From assembly GCF_026168515.1 (NCBI RefSeq), contig NZ_CP093443.1:62001-126000 (forward strand): a stretch of 64,000 bases of DNA, written 5' to 3'. The notes beneath the pieces were generated by a model. The model was not told the DNA's origin. It was given only the letters and a program-made list of their open reading frames with translations, and did not search any database. Positions 50,658-59,933 of this stretch are shown piece after piece. Origin of the DNA: Brevibacterium spongiae (GTDB taxonomy: Bacteria > Actinomycetota > Actinomycetes > Actinomycetales > Brevibacteriaceae). A program made the translations under genes and the position numbers. How positions within the stretch are numbered: position 1 is the first letter of the stretch; each line of letters begins with the position of its first letter.

Positions 50658-52061
50658 ATGAGCACGGATACACGCATCGAGCACGACCTCCTCGGCGATC
50701 GGGAGATCCCGGCGGATGCCTACTGGGGCATCCACACCCTGCGGGCGGTCGAGAACTTCCCGATCACCGCGCAGACGCTGCAATCCAATCCCGACCTCAT
50801 CCGCGGTCTCGCGGCGGTCAAACTCGCCGCCGCCCGGGCGAACCACGACCTCGGGCTCCTCGACGAAGAACGGCGCGACGCGATAGTCGCCGCCTGTAAG
50901 GAGATCATCGACGGGGCGCTGCACGACCAGTTCCCCATCGACGTCATCCAAGGTGGGGCGGGCACCTCGTCGAATATGAACGCCAACGAGGTGATCGCGA
51001 ACCGGGCGCTCGAGATCCTCGGTCACCCGCGCGGGACGTACTCCGTGATCAGTCCGAACGATCACGTCAACCTCAGCCAATCGACGAACGACGCGTATCC
51101 GACGGCGGTCAAGCTCGGCACGATCTTCGCGATCAAACGCCTGCTGATCGCACTCGGGGAACTCGAGGACGCGTTCGCCGCGAAGGCGGACGAATTCCAC
51201 GACATCGTCACGATGGGACGCACGCAGCTCCAGGATGCCGTGCCGATGACGCTCGGGCAGGCCTTCGGCAGCTACGCCGTGACGATCGGGGAGGACCGCG
51301 AACGCCTCGGGGAGGCCGAATCGCTCGTGCATGAGATCAACCTCGGCGCCACCGCCATCGGCACCGGGCTCAACGCACCGGCCGGATACGCCGAGGCAGT
51401 CCGTGACCAGCTCGAACAGCTGACCGGGCTGCCCCTGGTCACCGCCCCCGACCTCGTGGAGGCGACCCAGGACGTCGGGTCCTTCGTCCACCTGTCCGGG
51501 GTGCTCAAGCGGATCGCGGTGAAGATCTCGAAGATCTGCAACGACCTGCGGCTGCTGTCCTCGGGACCGCGCGCCGGCTTCAATGAGATCAACCTGCCCG
51601 CCGTGCAGTCCGGATCGTCGATCATGCCCGGCAAGATCAACCCGGTCATCCCCGAGGTGGTCAATCAGGTCGCGTTCGAGGTCATCGGCAACGATGTCAC
51701 GATCACCGCGGCCGCCGAATCCGGGCAGCTGCAGCTCAACGCCTTCGAGCCCGTCATCCTGCACAGCCTGCACAAGTCGATCTCGCACCTCGAATCGGCG
51801 GCCCGGACGCTGACGACCCGCTGCATCGGCGGCATCACTGCGAATCCCGAACTCACCCGGGCGGCCGTCGAACATTCCATCGGCCTCGTCACCGCGCTCA
51901 ACCCGACGATCGGGTACCAGGCGGCGACGATGATCGCGCAGGAGGCGCTGAAGACCGGCCGCGGTGTGGCCGAACTCGTGCTCGAACACGGGCTGATGAC
52001 CGCCTCCGAACTCGAACGCCTGCTCCGACCCGAACGGCTCGCGAACCTCACCACGGCCTGA
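50658..52061 (+). CDS. aspA: aspartate ammonia-lyase
   Basis: 467 aa. Deaminates aspartate to fumarate. Superfamily signature GSSIMPGKINPV (about 317-328), the substrate loop VIQGGAGTSSNMNANEV and SPNDHVNLSQSTNDAYPTA for the aspartase/fumarase family; the LEATQD/TMGRTQLQDAVP region supports aspartase over fumarase. It follows asparaginase and precedes the permease, so asparagine is taken through aspartate to fumarate and ammonia in one operon. ATG at 50658. Confidence 0.94.
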   Translation: MSTDTRIEHDLLGDREIPADAYWGIHTLRAVENFPITAQTLQSNPDLIRGLAAVKLAAARANHDLGLLDEERRDAIVAACKEIIDGALHDQFPIDVIQGGAGTSSNMNANEVIANRALEILGHPRGTYSVISPNDHVNLSQSTNDAYPTAVKLGTIFAIKRLLIALGELEDAFAAKADEFHDIVTMGRTQLQDAVPMTLGQAFGSYAVTIGEDRERLGEAESLVHEINLGATAIGTGLNAPAGYAEAVRDQLEQLTGLPLVTAPDLVEATQDVGSFVHLSGVLKRIAVKISKICNDLRLLSSGPRAGFNEINLPAVQSGSSIMPGKINPVIPEVVNQVAFEVIGNDVTITAAAESGQLQLNAFEPVILHSLHKSISHLESAARTLTTRCIGGITANPELTRAAVEHSIGLVTALNPTIGYQAATMIAQEALKTGRGVAELVLEHGLMTASELERLLRPERLANLTTA

Positions 52062-52083
52062 GCCGCCCGGCTCGGATGCCACC

Positions 52084-52140
52084 CATCTGCACTCAACTCG
52101 ACCATCTGTACTCACCACGACCACCTGTACTCAACGAACG
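52084..52140. repeat. three 19-bp direct repeats before the permease gene
   Basis: Units at 52084-52102, 52103-52121 and 52122-52140 share CAYCTGYACTCA. The array ends nine bases before the permease start and spans nearly the whole aspA-permease gap. Confidence 0.8.
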
Positions 52141-52149
52141 AGGACACTC

Positions 52150-53637
52150 ATGACTGACAATCTCGGCTCCGACCGCAGCGCCGCCGTCGTACCCGCAGAA
52201 CCGACCCGGAGGGCGACGCGCTTGAACCTCACCGCAGAGGATTCCGGCTATCAGAAGAACCTGGCCCCGCGTCAGGTGCAGATGATCGCCATCGGCGGGG
52301 CCATCGGAACCGGCCTCTTCCTCGGTGCAGGCGGACGCCTCCACGAGGCGGGACCCTCGATCGTGCTGTCCTACGCGGTCTGCGGATTCTTCGCCTTCCT
52401 CATCCTCCGCGCACTCGGCGAACTCGTCCTGCATCGTCCGACGACCGGGTCGTTCGTCTCCTACGCCCGTGAGTTCTTCGGCGAGAAGGCCGCGTTCATC
52501 TCCGGCTGGTTCTACTGGCTGGTGTGGGCGACGACGGCGATCGTCGACATCACCGCGGCCGCACTCTATATGGGCTTCTTCGGCAAATACGTCGCCTGGA
52601 TCGCAGCCGTGCCGCAGTGGATGTGGGCGCTCATCGCCCTCGTCCTCGTGCTCGGACTCAACGTCATCTCCGTCAAGGTCTTCGGTGAGCTCGAATTCTG
52701 GTTCGCGCTCATCAAGGTCGCGGCCCTCGTCGTCTTCCTCATCGTCGGCGTCGGATTCCTCATTTTCGGCACTCCCGTGGCCGGTCACGATCCGGGACTG
52801 TCGATGATCCTCGACAACGGCGGGCTCTTCCCCAATGGTGCGCTGCCGGCGATCATCCTCATGCAGGGCGTCGTCTTCGCCTACGCCTCGATCGAGTTCG
52901 TCGGCACCGCCGCCGGTGAGACGCAGAACCCGGAGAAGGTGATGCCCAAGGCCATCAACTCCGTCATCCTGCGCATCGCGGTCTTCTACGTCGGATCGCT
53001 CACCCTGCTCGCCCTCCTGCTTCCATTCACCGACTACGTCGACGGTGAGAGCCCCTTCGTCACCTTCTTCTCCTTCATCGGGATCAAGGGCGCGGACACC
53101 GTGATGAACCTCGTCGTGCTCACCGCGGCCCTGTCCTCCCTCAACGCCGGGCTCTATACGACCGGTCGCATTCTGCGCTCGATGTCGGTGGCGGGCTCCG
53201 CTCCCCAGTTCGCGCAGCGGATGAACCGCAACGGCGTGCCCTACGGCGGAATCGTCATCACGGCCGTGGTCGCCCTCCTCGGCGTGCCGCTGAACTACCT
53301 GCTGCCGACCGATGCGTTCGAGATCGTGCTCAGCGTCTCCTCGGTGGGCATCATCCTCACCTGGGGCATGATCGTGCTGTGCCAGATGCGGCTCAAACGC
53401 TGGGCCGACCGCGGTCTGCTCGCACGTCCCTCATTCCGGATGATCGGGGCACCGTATTCCGGGTATGCGACACTGCTCTTCCTCGCCGTCATCCTCGTCA
53501 TGGTCTTCGCCGATTCCCCGGCGACCCTGGTCGTGACGATCATCGCCGCAGTGTGCATGGTCATCGGCTGGTTCGCCTGCCGGAAGCGGATCCGCACCCT
53601 CGCCGAGGCGGGGGAGAAGGTCGAGTTCGAGATGTGA
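52150..53637 (+). CDS. ansP: L-asparagine permease (APC superfamily)
   Basis: 495 aa, twelve membrane segments of the amino-acid permease type. It opens with RQVQMIAIGGAIGTGLFLGAGG (helix 1 break), has RPTTGSFVSYAREFFGEKAAFISGWFYWL, and a FAYASIEFVGTAAGETQNPEKVMPKAI loop typical of the AnsP/GabP branch. Its context (asparaginase, aspartase, FadR-type regulator) supports asparagine as substrate. Ends with a short basic tail. The 3' end is followed by a 45-base gap before the ligase operon. Confidence 0.92.
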   Translation: MTDNLGSDRSAAVVPAEPTRRATRLNLTAEDSGYQKNLAPRQVQMIAIGGAIGTGLFLGAGGRLHEAGPSIVLSYAVCGFFAFLILRALGELVLHRPTTGSFVSYAREFFGEKAAFISGWFYWLVWATTAIVDITAAALYMGFFGKYVAWIAAVPQWMWALIALVLVLGLNVISVKVFGELEFWFALIKVAALVVFLIVGVGFLIFGTPVAGHDPGLSMILDNGGLFPNGALPAIILMQGVVFAYASIEFVGTAAGETQNPEKVMPKAINSVILRIAVFYVGSLTLLALLLPFTDYVDGESPFVTFFSFIGIKGADTVMNLVVLTAALSSLNAGLYTTGRILRSMSVAGSAPQFAQRMNRNGVPYGGIVITAVVALLGVPLNYLLPTDAFEIVLSVSSVGIILTWGMIVLCQMRLKRWADRGLLARPSFRMIGAPYSGYATLLFLAVILVMVFADSPATLVVTIIAAVCMVIGWFACRKRIRTLAEAGEKVEFEM

Positions 53638-53718
53638 TCTCGGCGCCGATCCACCCGCAGGAGGCGCACGAGCGGCGATGTAGTGTGGACGAGAAGTCAG
53701 CGCGCAGGGAGGTCAGAA

Positions 53719-55293
53719 TTGCCGATCACGTCGAGCATCCTCGAGGTCGCCGGCGCCCATCCCGATCGGCTCGCGATCGTCGGTGGGTCTGCTGACACCG
53801 GCCACTCCGCCGAAGCGAGCGCGCCCAGCCTCACCTATGCACAGCTCGTCCGTGATTCGGCCACGCTGTTCGCAGCCGTCTCCGCCCTCCACGCAGAGCA
53901 GACGACACCGCCGACACCGGCCCCGGAGACCCACGGGATCCCGATCACGGCGGTGAGCCTCACCTCGGCGTTCGAAACCTCCCGCATCATCGCAGGCCTC
54001 GCCGGCTTCCGTGCGGTCTCGGCGACGGTCGATCCCCGGTGGCCGATGGATCACCAGGTCGGAGTCATCACACGCACCGGCATCGGGCTCGTCATCAGCG
54101 ACTCGACCGAACTCGCCGAGGCGCTCGCCGCCGCCGGCTGGACCGGAACCGTCATCACCGCCGCGGACTTCCGGGCCCGCGAGGCCGAGGTCGATCCCGC
54201 CGACACCACCCCGCCGAGCGTCCGTGAGGCATCCGAACCGTTCCTCATGCTCTTCTCCTCGGGCACGACGAGCAACCCGAAGGCCTTCATCAAGACCCGC
54301 CAGCAGTACCGGGACAATGTCGCCGTGTCCTCGGCCTACCTCGAACCCTTCCCCGGCGTGGCGACCCTGGCGCCCGGCCCTGTGTCCTACAGCCTCACCC
54401 TCTACGCCGTCGTCGAATGCCTCGCCACCGGCGGCAGCGTCCACGTCGCCGATGACTTCGACCCCTTCACCATGGGTGCGCGCATCGCGGACGAAGCCAT
54501 CACCCGTGTCGTCGCCGTGCCTGCCGTGGTCAAGGCCCTCGCCGAGGCGGCCCGCCGATCACCGGCCCGTTTCCACGGTCTCGACCTCGTCGTCACCGGG
54601 GGAGCGAACCTGCCGGCATCCATTCGCTCAGCACTCGCCGAGGTTCTTGCCGACACCCGGCTGATCAGTTACTACGGTGCCGCAGAGATCGGTTTCATCG
54701 GCGACAGCCGCGACGGTGACGGCACCTGGATCACCGTCTACGACACGATCGGCGCCGAGGTCCGCGGTGACGACGGACAGCGCCTGCCCGACGGAGAGAT
54801 CGGCACCCTGTGGATCAAGGCCGCCGCCTGCTCCGACGGCTACGTCACCGGCACCGCCGAGGTACGGCTGCAGGGCCCTGACGGGTGGGCGAGCGTCGGC
54901 GACCAGGGGCGGATCGAGAACGGACTGCTCCAACTCGCCGGCCGTGCCGGCGATATCGCGATCACGGGAGGACACAAGGTGTCTCTGCCCGAGGTGGAAC
55001 GGGCCTTCGAGGGATTCGACGATGCGCCCGGACGGGAAGGGGCGGGCCGCCTCGGCGAGGTGTGTGCGATCGCGGTGCCCGATGACAGTCTCGGCAGCAT
55101 CGTCGCCCTCGTCATCGAGGGACCAGGTGCGGACAAGTCAGCGCTGCTCGCTCATGCCCGTGCCCAGCTCGCACCGCAGTTCGTGCCGCGCCGCTTCTTC
55201 GCGCTCGATCGGCTGCCGCGGACTGTGGGCGGGAAGATTCGGCGGGCCGAAACCGTTGACCTGGTCATGAGCGGACAGGGACAGCGACTGTGA
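53719..55293 (+). CDS. AMP-dependent acyl-CoA/adenylate ligase (ANL family)
   Basis: 524 aa from a TTG at 53719, which has GGGAGGTCAGAA before it; a GTG at 53683 is the alternative. Adenylation motifs: LMLFSSGTTSNPKAFIKT (A3, about 180-197), YYGAAEIGFIG (A5, about 316), TGTAEVRL and GWASVGDQGRIENGLLQLAGRAGD (A7/A8), and the A10 Lys in RTVGGKIRRAE. It activates a carboxylic acid with ATP. The first of three coupled genes (ligase, ketosynthase, acyl-CoA dehydrogenase). Substrate unknown; a free fatty or aryl acid is likely. Confidence 0.88.
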   Translation: MPITSSILEVAGAHPDRLAIVGGSADTGHSAEASAPSLTYAQLVRDSATLFAAVSALHAEQTTPPTPAPETHGIPITAVSLTSAFETSRIIAGLAGFRAVSATVDPRWPMDHQVGVITRTGIGLVISDSTELAEALAAAGWTGTVITAADFRAREAEVDPADTTPPSVREASEPFLMLFSSGTTSNPKAFIKTRQQYRDNVAVSSAYLEPFPGVATLAPGPVSYSLTLYAVVECLATGGSVHVADDFDPFTMGARIADEAITRVVAVPAVVKALAEAARRSPARFHGLDLVVTGGANLPASIRSALAEVLADTRLISYYGAAEIGFIGDSRDGDGTWITVYDTIGAEVRGDDGQRLPDGEIGTLWIKAAACSDGYVTGTAEVRLQGPDGWASVGDQGRIENGLLQLAGRAGDIAITGGHKVSLPEVERAFEGFDDAPGREGAGRLGEVCAIAVPDDSLGSIVALVIEGPGADKSALLAHARAQLAPQFVPRRFFALDRLPRTVGGKIRRAETVDLVMSGQGQRL

Positions 55294-56624
55294 CCACATC
55301 CAACGACACTCAGCGCTCCGCTGACAGGCAGCGCCACTCGGACGACCGGCGGGTCGTGATCACCGGGCTCGGCGCGATCACCCCCAGCGGGCAGGATCCC
55401 GAAGCTCTGTGGAATTCCGTGCGCACCGGAACCAGCGCCATCGACGTTCTCGCAGGTGAGCAGTTCGAGAACCTCGCCGTGCGCATCGGCGGGCAGATCC
55501 GGGACTTCGACGCCGAGGCGGTGCTGCGCCGAGCGTTCGCCCGCCGGCTCAGCCCCGTCCAACACTGGGCCATCGCCGCGGCCGAACAGGCTCTGCGCCA
55601 GGCCGGAATCCCGGCGCCCGCCGAGGATCTGCCCTGGGACCGCGACCGCACCGCCGTCATCGCCGCCACCGGATCAGGTCCCGTTGACGCCATGCAGGCA
55701 GCGACCCGTGCTCTCGACGCGGACGGTCCTCGTTCCGTGCCGCTGACGCTCGCCATCCATGGGGCACCCGATTCGGCGGCCGCGCTCATCAGTCAGCGCT
55801 TCGACCTGCGCGGTCCGGGGCAGGGCGTGTCGGCGACGTGCGCGTCCGGGGCGATCGGACTCGGCGAGGCGATGCGTCGCATCCGCCACGGTTATGCCGA
55901 TGCCGTGCTCATCGTCGGCATGGAGGACTGCCTCGGTGCGGTCAACCTCGCCTCGAACGCGAACATGCGCGCACTCGCCGCCGGATATGAGGACGATCCG
56001 ACCGCCGCCAGCCGCCCCTTCGACCGTGACCGCAACGGCTTCGTCATGAGTCAGGGGGCCGCCGCGATTCTCCTCGAATCCGCGGACTCCGCGGCCGCAC
56101 GTGGGGCCGCGCCGTTGGCCGAGTTCGCCGGATTCGGCGCCGCCAGCGATGCCCACCACGCGACGAATCCGCATCCGGACGGGCGGGGAGCCGCCTCGGC
56201 GATGGTGCAGGCCTTGGCCGATGCCGGGCTGGAACCCGGCGATATCGACCACATCAATGCCCACGCCACGGGCACCCCGGCCGGGGATCGAGCCGAACTC
56301 GCCGCGTTCGACTCAGCGTTGGGGGAGACCGGACGAACGATCCCGATCTCGGCGACGAAATCATCGACTGGGCACCTGCTCGGCACCTCTGGGGTTGTCG
56401 AGGCGATCATCGCGATCATGGCGCTGCGGGATCAGGTGCTACCGCCGACGCTCAACCTGCAGGACAATGAGTTCCCTGACTGGGACATCGTCGCAGGTCA
56501 CGCCCGTGATCTGAGTTCTGAACCGGCCGGCGCCGAGGCGGTCGTGGACACCGTGCTGTCGACGTCGTTCGGCTTCGGCGGGCACAACGGGGCGATCATC
56601 CTGCGCAGGCCGGGAACGACGTGA
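55290..56624 (+). CDS. beta-ketoacyl-ACP synthase (FabF/KAS II-like)
   Basis: 444 aa. Starts GTG overlapping the ligase stop (GTGA). Complete Cys-His-His triad: Cys in SATCASGAIGLGEAM (about 184), His in INAHATGTPAGDRAE (about 325) and His in KSSTGHLLGTSG (about 361, with the preceding Lys). Gly-rich GFGGHNGAIIL closes the fold. Not associated with an acyl carrier protein, malonyl transferase or reductase in the window. Decarboxylative chain extension on a carrier encoded elsewhere, or on CoA, is inferred. Confidence 0.9.
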   Translation: MTTSNDTQRSADRQRHSDDRRVVITGLGAITPSGQDPEALWNSVRTGTSAIDVLAGEQFENLAVRIGGQIRDFDAEAVLRRAFARRLSPVQHWAIAAAEQALRQAGIPAPAEDLPWDRDRTAVIAATGSGPVDAMQAATRALDADGPRSVPLTLAIHGAPDSAAALISQRFDLRGPGQGVSATCASGAIGLGEAMRRIRHGYADAVLIVGMEDCLGAVNLASNANMRALAAGYEDDPTAASRPFDRDRNGFVMSQGAAAILLESADSAAARGAAPLAEFAGFGAASDAHHATNPHPDGRGAASAMVQALADAGLEPGDIDHINAHATGTPAGDRAELAAFDSALGETGRTIPISATKSSTGHLLGTSGVVEAIIAIMALRDQVLPPTLNLQDNEFPDWDIVAGHARDLSSEPAGAEAVVDTVLSTSFGFGGHNGAIILRRPGTT

Positions 56625-56673
56625 GAAGACCGATGAACTCGATGACGATGACCCCGAAGACAGAGGAGAGACC

Positions 56674-57879
56674 ATGAGCGACCGTGAGACACGCGTGAGC
56701 GAACTGGCGGAGAAGTACCTGCCCGATGAGGTGCTCGAACGCTTCCGCGAACGAGCCGATGTCTATGACCGGGAGAACCGATTCTTCGACGAGGACCTCG
56801 CCGAACTCAGGGAACTCGGCTATCTTCAGCTGTTCGTCCCGCAGTCGCACGGCGGACCGGGATTGAGCCTGTTCGAGGTCTCCCGACTCCAGCAGCGCCT
56901 GGCATCGGCGGCCCCGGGAACGGCGCTGGCGATCAACATGCACCTCATGACCACCGGCGTGGTCAAAGCCCTGAACGACCGCGGCGACGACAGCCTGAAC
57001 TGGGTGTTCGACGAGGTCAGGGACGGTGAGATCTTCGCCTTCGGCATCTCGGAGCCGTCGAATGACTGGGTGCTGCAGGGCTCGAACACCGAGGCGGTGC
57101 CCACCGGCGACGGCGGCTTCGAACTCACCGGGGTGAAGATCTTCACCTCACTGTCACCTGTGTGGACCAGGCTCATCGTCCACGGGGCCGTGGCCTCCGA
57201 CGACGTTGGAATCGCAGGCCCCGATGCGGACGAACCGGCCGAGGGCGAACTCGTCTACGGGTTCATCGAACGTGACGCTCCGGGCATCACGGTCTCCGAT
57301 GACTGGGATGTGCTGGGCATGCGGGCGTCGCAGTCGCGGGCGACGATCCTCGACCACGTGCCGATGAAGCCCGAGCGGGTCTCCCGGATCATCCCCGCCG
57401 GCAAACACCCCGACCTGCTCACCTTCGCCATCACCAGCAACTTCCAGCTGCTCATCGCCGCCGTCTATGCCGGAGTCGCAGCCCGGGCCCTCGAACTCGG
57501 AGCGGCCGGCCTGCACAAGCGGAAGTCGGCGAAGGCCGGTACCACCTTCGCCGAGGTGCCCGAGGCCCGGACGCGCCTGGCCGATGCGCATCTCGACTTC
57601 ATGCCCGTGACCGCGATGATCGATGCCTATGCCCGTGACTTCGATGACCTCATCGACCACGGTTCCGGCTGGCCGCTGCGCCTCGTAGGGGCGAGGATCA
57701 AGTCCGCCGAGGCGGCCCGCCGCAACGCCGAGACCGCGCTCATGTGCACGAGCGGCAGCGGGTTCGGCAACAAACACGAACTCTCCCGCCTCTTCCGCGA
57801 CGCCACGGCCGGACTGTTCCACCCGCCGAGCGCCGACGCGGCCCGCCCGATGTACGCGGCGGCACTGCTCGACGGGTGA
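56674..57879 (+). CDS. acyl-CoA dehydrogenase-family protein
   Basis: 401 aa, FAD enzyme. N-terminal helical domain (DEDLAELRELGYLQLFVPQSHGGPGLSLFEVSRLQQRLASAAPGTALAINMHLM), the middle beta domain with FAFGISEPSNDWVLQG and FELTGVKIFTS, and C-terminal helices with RLVGARIKSAEAARRNAE. The usual catalytic Glu position (near residues 360-375) reads as TSGSGFGNKHELSRLFRDA, where the base is not certain. Separated from the ketosynthase gene by 49 bases. In this operon it may desaturate the extended product or act as a monooxygenase-like flavoprotein. Confidence 0.85.
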   Translation: MSDRETRVSELAEKYLPDEVLERFRERADVYDRENRFFDEDLAELRELGYLQLFVPQSHGGPGLSLFEVSRLQQRLASAAPGTALAINMHLMTTGVVKALNDRGDDSLNWVFDEVRDGEIFAFGISEPSNDWVLQGSNTEAVPTGDGGFELTGVKIFTSLSPVWTRLIVHGAVASDDVGIAGPDADEPAEGELVYGFIERDAPGITVSDDWDVLGMRASQSRATILDHVPMKPERVSRIIPAGKHPDLLTFAITSNFQLLIAAVYAGVAARALELGAAGLHKRKSAKAGTTFAEVPEARTRLADAHLDFMPVTAMIDAYARDFDDLIDHGSGWPLRLVGARIKSAEAARRNAETALMCTSGSGFGNKHELSRLFRDATAGLFHPPSADAARPMYAAALLDG

Positions 57880-57927
57880 TTCTGCAGTGCTCGCGAACGC
57901 GACACGACGACTGCTAGAATTATCGGC

Positions 57928-57972
57928 ATGAATTTCGGTCTCCCCTCCAGAAGGCTCCGCAGCCGCCGCTGA
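57928..57972 (+). CDS. leader peptide of the ABC-F gene (14 aa)
   Basis: ATG at 57928 gives MNFGLPSRRLRSRR and a stop at 57970. A TAGAAT -10 hexamer at 57915-57920 ends only seven bases before it, so the transcript is probably leaderless from this ATG. Arg-rich C terminus. The stop codon lies in a 7-bp hairpin (57962-57968/57973-57979) followed by a pyrimidine-rich stretch (CTTTCTTCT). A translation-dependent attenuator is inferred. Confidence 0.55.
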   Translation: MNFGLPSRRLRSRR

Positions 57973-58025
57973 CGGCGGCGGGATCACCTTTCTTCTCGTG
58001 CGCCGTCCTGGCCCTCGCCGGACGG
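57962..58025 (+). promoter_or_regulatory. attenuator-like hairpins before the ABC-F gene
   Basis: GCCGCCG-CTGA-CGGCGGC (57962-57979) with TTTCTTCT downstream resembles an intrinsic terminator. A second hairpin, CCGTCC at 58003-58008 with GGACGG at 58020-58025, follows. Ribosome stalling on the leader peptide would cover the first arm. Confidence 0.5.
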
Positions 58026-58068
58026 TGGCTTCATGCTGTCCGGCTCCACGACGAGCTGAAAGACCACG

Positions 58069-59775
58069 ATGCCGAAGACCACATCTTCATCCCCCAACCT
58101 CAACCTGCCCGCAGACGAACAATCGTTCACAGGTCAGTCCCTCCCGACAGAGAACAACCTGCCCGCCGGTTCTGCCGCGCACATCCGCGCCGACGACATC
58201 CACGTCGTGCGCGGCGACCGCGAGATCCTCACCGGACTCGACGTGACGATCTCGGCCGGGTCACGCTTGGCCATCGTCGGCGAGAACGGCAGCGGCAAGA
58301 CAACCCTGCTGCATGTTCTCGCGGGAACCCTGCCGCCCGACCAGGGGACACTGCGACGAGCAGGCACTGTCACCCTGCTCGAACAGGGACTCGACGCCGA
58401 CGACAACCGCACAGTTGGAGACCTCATCAACGAGTCTCTGCGCCAGGAGAACGCCGCACTGGCCGCCCTCGACGCCGCCGGTGAGGCGATGGCCAGTGAG
58501 GAACCCGGCTCCGAACAGGCGTTCTCACGAGCCCTCGAACTGGCGACCCGCCTCGACGCCTGGGACGGCGAACGCCGCATCGACACCGCACTGGCCGGGC
58601 TCTCGGCGTGTGCCGATCGGACGAGGAGTCTTGCGAGCCTCTCAGTCGGTCAGCCGTATCGGGTGCGTCTGGCCGTTGTCCTCGGGTCGAGCACGGATAT
58701 TCTGCTGCTCGACGAGCCGACGAACCACCTCGACGCGTCATCCCTGGCGTTCCTCACCGAACGGCTGCGCGACCGGTCTGGAGGATTCGCCCTGGTCAGC
58801 CACGACCGGGCGCTGCTGCGCGACGTTGCCGAGGACTTCCTCGACCTCGACCCGAGCCGCGACGGCCGCGCTCGGACGTATTCCGGCGGCTACTCCGGGT
58901 GGGTCGACGGCAAACGGCGGGAGCGTGAGAAATGGGAGCAGGACTTTCGCGCCGAGGTGGCCGAGCACTCCCGCCTCACCGATGCTGCCGATGACGCCCG
59001 GTCCCGCCTGAGTACGGGGTGGCGTCCCCCGAAGGGCACGGGCAAACACCAGCGTGCGACGAGGACGGCGGGAGTCGTGCAGGCCTTCAACCGTCGCGTC
59101 GAGGACCTCGAACGCCACCGAGTGTCGGTGCCCGAACCGCCTCTGCGGCTGCACTGGCCCGAGGTTCCCGAAGCGGATGACGGTCCCGAGACCGACGTCG
59201 TCACTGATGGTCCGCTGTTGAGCGCCGAGTCGGTCACCGTCGCCGGTCGACTGAAAGAAGCCACGTCAGTGTGCATCGAGCCTGGGGATCGGCTGCTCAT
59301 CACCGGGGCGAACGGAACCGGCAAGTCCACCCTGCTCGATGTGCTCACCGGCCGCATCGCGCCCAGCACCGGGACAGTATGGCGAGACTCGCGGGCGCGA
59401 ATCGAACTGGTCAGCCAGGAAGTCCCGGACTGGAAAGCCGAGGATACCGCCGAGTGCGTGTTCGAGGACCACTGCCTGCGCTCTCACGCGGAGGGCATCT
59501 CTCTGCAGGAACTCGGTCTGCTCGATGCGGCCGCCTCGGCGACGCCGGTTCGCAGGCTGTCGCAGGGTCAGCAGCGCCGGCTCCAGCTGGCGATGTGCCT
59601 GGCGGTCGAGCCGGATGTGCTCATCCTCGATGAGCCGACGAACCACCTGTCAGCCTCGCTGGTCGATGACCTCACGGAGGCTTTTGAGTCTGCCTCGACG
59701 GCGCTCGTTGTGGTCACTCACGACCGGCAGATGCTGGCGGACCTGTCGGAGTGGCCGCGCCTGGCTCTTGACTGA
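58069..59775 (+). CDS. ABC-F ATPase, ribosome-protection type
   Basis: 568 aa, two nucleotide-binding domains and no membrane segments. NBD1: Walker [15 protein letters not shown] (about 71), signature [12 protein letters not shown], Walker [16 protein letters not shown]2: [14 protein letters not shown] (about 413), signature [23 protein letters not shown] charged interdomain linker of about 80 residues (TAR/ARD-like, with [14 protein letters not shown]) sits between. This arrangement matches antibiotic-resistance ABC-F proteins such as those of macrolide/lincosamide producers and differs from the EttA housekeeping type. The regulated leader supports a drug-inducible role. Which drug is not predictable. 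Confidence 0.88.
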   Translation: MPKTTSSSPNLNLPADEQSFTGQSLPTENNLPAGSAAHIRADDIHVVRGDREILTGLDVTISAGSRLAIVGENGSGKTTLLHVLAGTLPPDQGTLRRAGTVTLLEQGLDADDNRTVGDLINESLRQENAALAALDAAGEAMASEEPGSEQAFSRALELATRLDAWDGERRIDTALAGLSACADRTRSLASLSVGQPYRVRLAVVLGSSTDILLLDEPTNHLDASSLAFLTERLRDRSGGFALVSHDRALLRDVAEDFLDLDPSRDGRARTYSGGYSGWVDGKRREREKWEQDFRAEVAEHSRLTDAADDARSRLSTGWRPPKGTGKHQRATRTAGVVQAFNRRVEDLERHRVSVPEPPLRLHWPEVPEADDGPETDVVTDGPLLSAESVTVAGRLKEATSVCIEPGDRLLITGANGTGKSTLLDVLTGRIAPSTGTVWRDSRARIELVSQEVPDWKAEDTAECVFEDHCLRSHAEGISLQELGLLDAAASATPVRRLSQGQQRRLQLAMCLAVEPDVLILDEPTNHLSASLVDDLTEAFESASTALVVVTHDRQMLADLSEWPRLALD

Positions 59776-59834
59776 GGCTCCTGTGGGTTTTCGGGGTCGA
59801 ACGCGGGACCCTGGTAAGACACAGAAGTGTCAGA

Positions 59835-59840
59835 TATAAT
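59835..59840 (+). promoter_or_regulatory. -10 element (TATAAT) of the antitoxin locus
   Basis: Consensus TATAAT ending six bases before the GTG of the toxin remnant, so a leaderless transcript from about 59847 is likely. No clear -35 hexamer was seen. Confidence 0.6.
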
Positions 59841-59846
59841 CGACAT

Positions 59847-59933
59847 GTGGTCGTTGTTCGAACTACCCGAACGTTTGATCGTTGGCTCAAAGGCCTGAGA
59901 GATCAGAAGAAAGGGGAGGGCCATGACCGATGA
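59847..59933 (+). pseudogene. N-terminal remnant of a RelE/HigB-type toxin gene
   Basis: From GTG at 59847 the frame reads VVVVRTTRTFDRWLKGLRDQ and then KKGEGHDR before a stop at 59931. TRTFDRWLKGLRDQ is the first helix of the addiction-module killer (Gp49/HigB-like) family, whose full length is about 100 residues; about 20 are left. The remnant overlaps the start of the antitoxin gene that normally follows. An internal deletion removed the rest of the toxin. Loss of toxin activity is inferred. Confidence 0.6.

Noticed and set aside
52090..52790. 231-residue minus-strand frame opposite the permease start
   Set aside because: Asp/Glu-rich shadow of the permease coding strand.
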